In this document: positions 5,344 through 8,409 of the stretch, piece after piece
Position numbering within the stretch: the first letter of the stretch is position 1
How the letters are laid out: each line of letters begins with the position of its first letter
Assembly: GCA_020347085.1 (NCBI GenBank)
Contig: CP070769.1
Coordinates: 1,959,831-1,968,239, forward strand
Length of the DNA stretch: 8,409 nucleotides
Direction of reading: 5' to 3'
Origin: Desulfobacterales bacterium
GTDB lineage: Bacteria; Desulfobacterota; Desulfobacteria; Desulfobacterales; C00003060
Program-made: the position numbers and the translations under genes
Notes under the pieces: model-generated
Database searches by the model: none
What the model saw: only the letters and a program-made list of their open reading frames with translations
What the model was told of the DNA's origin: nothing

Positions 5344-6777
5344 ATGAGTCAGCTTCTGGCTTTTTTTTCAAACATTCGATGGCAGGACGTCGTCGACATC
5401 ACACTGAACAGCTATATTCTCTTTCGCCTTTACATTCTTTTCAGAGGGACCAATGTGTTCCGAGTGCTTATCGGCATTGCGCTGCTTTGGTTTTTTCAGA
5501 GAATTGCTGTGTCCATGGGGTTAATTGTAACCAGCTGGGCCATTCAGGGTATCACCGCGGTCGCCGCTCTCATCATTATTGTGGTCTTTAGGAATGAAAT
5601 CCGTTCTGTGCTTCAGGCAAGAAATCTGAAAGCAATTCTCTGGGGCTTTTCCGACAAAACCGTTAATACACCCGTCGAAATTATAGTAGAGAGCGTTTAC
5701 GAACTGGCTCGAACTCGTACTGGGGCTCTGATTGTTTTTCCGGGCAAAGAAGATCTGGAAGAAGTTGTCCAAGGTGGTACGCCTTGGCATGGGTTGGTAT
5801 CCCAGGAAATGATCACAAGCATATTCTGGCACGATAACCCGGTACACGATGGTGCAGCTATCATTAAGGGGAATCAGGTGACAGAAGTTGGTGTTATCCT
5901 CCCACTGTCACACCGGGATGACCTCCCTTCACATTACGGGACTCGACATAGGGCTGGAGCTGGATTGGCCGAAACTACGGATGCCCTGGTCGTAGTCGCA
6001 TCTGAGGAGCGAGGCAATGTAGTTTTGGCCAAAGGTTCGCACATGCGTGTCATCAGTCGAAAGGAGGAACTTGCAAGAGCACTGCGAGAACACGTGGGTG
6101 TCACTGCAGAGGAGTGGACTTATTTGAGAAAAGGAAAGCTTGAGATTGGCATGGCAGCTTTAGCTTCTATTCTGTTCATAACAGGTGTATGGTTTAGTTT
6201 CACGAGAGGCTTAGATGCCCTTGTTACACTTGAGATTCCCATAGAATACATGAATCGCGATCCTGAAATGCAAATCTTGGATACGTCTGTTAATGCTGTT
6301 CATCTTGATCTGAGTGGATCAGGTGCTCTGATAAAATCTATTCGACCCGGGCAGGTGCAGGTGAGGTTAGACTTGAACAAGGCAGCGGCTGGACACAATA
6401 CCTTTACGATTACAGATGAGAATGTAGCCCTGCCTCCCGGCGTTTTTTTAAAAAGGGTTAAACCATCGGTTGTTGAGGTGACCGTTGATGTCCCTGTAAA
6501 AAAGAAATTAGCCGTACAGGTTGATTGGGTTGGAAAGTTACCTGAACATTTAGTCATTACGGAAGCCAAGCTTGAACCTGAAAGCATCTGGGTGATAGGA
6601 GGTAAACGAATACTTCAGAATGTTTCAACCATCTACACGGAAAATGTCCCCCTTGACAACATAAGGAGGACAGGAGAAATGACTGTTGGCCTGAAACTTG
6701 ACCTTGCATCCGTAAAAATTGCTCCCGGCTCAACAGACAGGATTAAGGTGGCGTACTTGGTAAAAGAAAGAATCTAA
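5344..6777 (+). CDS. cdaA: CdaA-type diadenylate cyclase fused to YbbR (CdaR-like) repeats
   Basis: 477 residues from ATG 5344, well above the usual 270-300 of CdaA, because a CdaR-like part is attached. Residues 1-85 hold a CdaA-type membrane region, with clear hydrophobic segments near 35-57 and 59-81 followed by FRNEIRSVLQ. Residues about 95-255 are the diadenylate cyclase (DisA_N) domain, with both catalytic signatures: DGA (169-171, in NPVHDGAAI) and GTRHRAG (R201-H202-R203). It makes c-di-AMP from two ATP. A further transmembrane helix follows at about 266-286, then two YbbR-like repeats (about 290-378 and 379-477) that would lie outside the membrane. In Firmicutes CdaA and its regulator CdaR are separate neighbours; here they are one chain. 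ATG 5344 is preferred, with GGTGG just upstream; TTG 5335 and GTG 5338 are in-frame alternatives. It ends in tandem stops TAA TAG. Confidence 0.93.
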   Translation: MSQLLAFFSNIRWQDVVDITLNSYILFRLYILFRGTNVFRVLIGIALLWFFQRIAVSMGLIVTSWAIQGITAVAALIIIVVFRNEIRSVLQARNLKAILWGFSDKTVNTPVEIIVESVYELARTRTGALIVFPGKEDLEEVVQGGTPWHGLVSQEMITSIFWHDNPVHDGAAIIKGNQVTEVGVILPLSHRDDLPSHYGTRHRAGAGLAETTDALVVVASEERGNVVLAKGSHMRVISRKEELARALREHVGVTAEEWTYLRKGKLEIGMAALASILFITGVWFSFTRGLDALVTLEIPIEYMNRDPEMQILDTSVNAVHLDLSGSGALIKSIRPGQVQVRLDLNKAAAGHNTFTITDENVALPPGVFLKRVKPSVVEVTVDVPVKKKLAVQVDWVGKLPEHLVITEAKLEPESIWVIGGKRILQNVSTIYTENVPLDNIRRTGEMTVGLKLDLASVKIAPGSTDRIKVAYLVKERI

Positions 6778-6804
6778 TAGCAGCAAGGTCATTAACCGTT
6801 ACAT

Positions 6805-6831
6805 TAATCCCCTCCATTTCGAGGTGGATTA
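6805..6831 (+). repeat. Hairpin in the cdaA-ino1 gap
   Basis: TAATCC-CCTC (6805-6814) pairs with GAGG-T-GGATTA (6821-6831): 10 bp, one bulged T, 6-nt loop. No T-run follows, so a simple terminator is unlikely. It could be a processing or pausing site, or a regulator site, in the 154-nt gap. TTCCAT is directly repeated at 6845-6850 and 6857-6862; no good promoter pair was found there. Confidence 0.4.
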
Positions 6832-6931
6832 CTGAGCCCAATGATTCCATGTAAGCTTCCATAATCAACCCCGGCAAAGGCGTGAGTGCTGCGTATCTGC
6901 CCGAGAAAGTCGATTTTGGAGAAAGAGAGGC

Positions 6932-8266
6932 ATGAGGGGTGCCATGAGACGAAAAGAAGAGATTAAAAGGCCAGAGGGTAAGTTGGGTATACTAATTCCG
7001 GGAATGGGGGGTGCAGTGAGCACGACCTTTTTGGCAGGAGTGCAAACAATTCGCCAGAGTCTGGCCCTTCCCGTCGGGTCGCTGACTCAAATGGGAACGA
7101 TTAGGCTCGGGAAGCGGTTTGAGTATCGTATTCCTCTCATCAAAGAGCTGGTACCGTTGGCTGACCTGGACGACCTGATTTTCGCTGGATGGGACGTCTT
7201 CCCAGACAACTGCCGCCAGGCAGCTCTTCAGTGCAAAGTGCTCAATCAAGACCATGTTGAGGCAGTGGGCTCCTTTCTGGAAGGGTTAGTGCCGTGGCCA
7301 GCGGTTTTTAACCAAACATTTGTAAAGAATCTGGATGGCCCTAATGTAAAGCCGCAAGCCTCCCATTTGGAGCTGGTTGATGCGATCAAGGCAGACATTG
7401 AAGCCTTCAGGCGTGAAAACGCGATATCGCGGTGCGTCATGATATGGTGCGGCAGTACGGAGGCGTACCTGAAGCCTTCAGCAGTGCATGCCACGCTGAG
7501 CAATTTCGAGGCAGGCTTAAAAGACAACGACCCCAATATCTCTCCGAGCATGCTTTACGCTTATGCAGCTTTGACCAGTGGGATTCCTTACATTAACGGC
7601 GCCCCCAATCTCACGGTGGACATTGCTGCCATGGAGGAGTTGGCAGACGACTGCCAGGTTGCCATTGCCGGCAAGGACTTCAAGACAGGCCAAACCTTGA
7701 TGAAGACCATCCTAGCACCGGGACTGAAGGCGCGGATGCTGGGGCTGTCGGGTTGGTATTCCACAAACATTCTAGGCAATCGAGACGGAATGGTTCTCGA
7801 TGACAAAGATTCCTTCAAGACCAAGGAGGAAAGCAAACTCTCTGTCCTAGATACCATCCTCCAACCACAGGTCTACCCGGAGCTATATCGTGAATTCTTC
7901 CACAAGGTGGTGATTAACTACTATCCGCCTCGGGGGGACAACAAAGAAGGATGGGACTGCATTGATATTTTCGGTTGGCTGGGTTATCCGATGCAGATCA
8001 AAGTGAATTTTTTGTGTCGAGACAGCATCCTGGCAGCACCTCTCGTGCTTGATCTGGTCCTTTTTGCTGACCTCGCCCAGCGGGCCGCAATGAGTGGCAT
8101 CCAGGAGTGGCTTTCTTTCTACTTCAAAAGCCCGCAATGTGCAGCTAATCTATATCCCGAACACGACCTTTTTATTCAGTCAATAAAACTGAAGAACACG
8201 CTGCGCTACCTCATGGGAGAAGAGCAGATTACCCACCTGGGGCTGGATTACTACTATGATCTATGA
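6932..8266 (+). CDS. ino1: myo-inositol-1-phosphate (inositol-3-phosphate) synthase
   Basis: 444 residues, normal for bacterial enzymes of this family. It converts glucose 6-phosphate to 1L-myo-inositol 1-phosphate using bound NAD in an internal redox cycle. The Rossmann signature is GMGGAVSTT (24-32). Further family blocks are NQTFVKNLDGPNV (from N127), the lysine-bearing KDFKTGQT (K251), LGNRDGM (281-287) with FKTKEESK (295-302), and the DIFGWLGYPMQIKVNF segment. ATG 6932 has GGAG at 6918-6921 with 10-nt spacing; ATG 6944 with GAGGGG just before it is almost as good. It lies 154 nt after the diadenylate cyclase gene on the same strand, so it may be in the same transcript. The product can feed phosphatidylinositol-type lipids, inositol-phosphate osmolytes or other conjugates; the window does not say which. 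No signal peptide; cytoplasmic. Confidence 0.92.
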   Translation: MRGAMRRKEEIKRPEGKLGILIPGMGGAVSTTFLAGVQTIRQSLALPVGSLTQMGTIRLGKRFEYRIPLIKELVPLADLDDLIFAGWDVFPDNCRQAALQCKVLNQDHVEAVGSFLEGLVPWPAVFNQTFVKNLDGPNVKPQASHLELVDAIKADIEAFRRENAISRCVMIWCGSTEAYLKPSAVHATLSNFEAGLKDNDPNISPSMLYAYAALTSGIPYINGAPNLTVDIAAMEELADDCQVAIAGKDFKTGQTLMKTILAPGLKARMLGLSGWYSTNILGNRDGMVLDDKDSFKTKEESKLSVLDTILQPQVYPELYREFFHKVVINYYPPRGDNKEGWDCIDIFGWLGYPMQIKVNFLCRDSILAAPLVLDLVLFADLAQRAAMSGIQEWLSFYFKSPQCAANLYPEHDLFIQSIKLKNTLRYLMGEEQITHLGLDYYYDL

Positions 8267-8409
8267 GAAACCGTGCGAGATAGGTCGGGGCTTTCTTCTA
8301 GGTCCCTTTGAGATTAACCCTCCCCTTGCAATCGCAGGTTTCGCTCTCGCCCTTTTCTCTTGGGCATGCTCAAGCTCATGGGTGAAAGCAGGTAAAAGTG
8401 CATCAAAGG
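8256..8409 (+). CDS. Possible membrane protein, truncated by the window end
   Basis: From ATG 8256 a frame stays open for 51 codons to the end of the window. It overlaps the last 11 nt of the inositol-phosphate synthase gene (ATGATCTATGA), a typical translational-coupling overlap. The visible product begins MIYEKPCEIGRGF and has a hydrophobic segment at about residues 22-38 (PPLAIAGFALALFSWAC), consistent with a membrane or exported protein. There is only a loose GGGGCTGG upstream as ribosome binding site, and I do not recognise the family. It could be a chance frame. Confidence 0.35.
   Translation, partial: MIYEKPCEIGRGFLLGPFEINPPLAIAGFALALFSWACSSSWVKAGKSASK

Noticed and set aside
1..8409. 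CRISPR arrays, tRNA or rRNA genes, complete insertion sequences
   Set aside because: No regularly spaced repeats, no tRNA-like cloverleaf or conserved rRNA stretch, and no transposase or integrase reading frame were seen on either strand.

Overview
The window reads as chromosomal DNA of a Gram-negative anaerobe-type bacterium, most likely a deltaproteobacterium (Desulfobacterota or Syntrophobacterales-like). This is inferred from gene content only: a cNMP-binding/PilZ fusion of the myxobacterial/deltaproteobacterial PilZ style, a TldD-PmbA pair, a DUF2914 protein, a membrane diadenylate cyclase and a bacterial inositol-phosphate synthase. No rRNA or other phylogenetic marker is present, so the assignment is tentative.

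Layout. Positions 1-831 hold no convincing gene. They contain several strong stem-loops, including an apparent three-way junction at 274-376, a second stem at 401-448, a terminator-like hairpin at 585-613 with its T-run on the minus strand, and a GC-rich hairpin cluster near 706-777. Positions 832-1533 (minus) encode a cyclic-nucleotide-binding domain fused to PilZ, with a GTG start, a good ribosome binding site and a near-consensus sigma-70 promoter about 120 bp upstream. Positions 1821-3188 and 3319-4632 (plus) encode TldD (HExxxH zinc-protease subunit) and PmbA/TldE (non-catalytic partner).

A fresh, near-consensus extended -10 promoter at 4693-4720 sits inside a perfect 9-bp inverted repeat and opens a second plus-strand group. 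This group is a DUF2914 envelope protein (to 5334), then after 9 nt a CdaA-type diadenylate cyclase fused to a transmembrane helix and two YbbR-like repeats (5344-6777), then a myo-inositol-phosphate synthase (6932-8266). A possible membrane-protein gene overlaps the synthase stop and runs off the window edge (8256-8409).

How the parts may work together. The first half is c-di-GMP/cNMP sensing (minus strand) and peptide/protein proteolysis. The second half looks like an envelope-linked c-di-AMP module. In Firmicutes, CdaA is regulated by a separate YbbR protein, CdaR. Here the two are one polypeptide, and a DUF2914 protein with a membrane segment is made just upstream, so an exported sensor partner is a reasonable hypothesis. 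Coupling to inositol phosphate synthesis (phospholipid head group or osmolyte) is the least expected part. The most interesting leads are the cyclase-YbbR fusion with its DUF2914 neighbour, the promoter/inverted-repeat architecture, and the unexplained structured region at 274-448.
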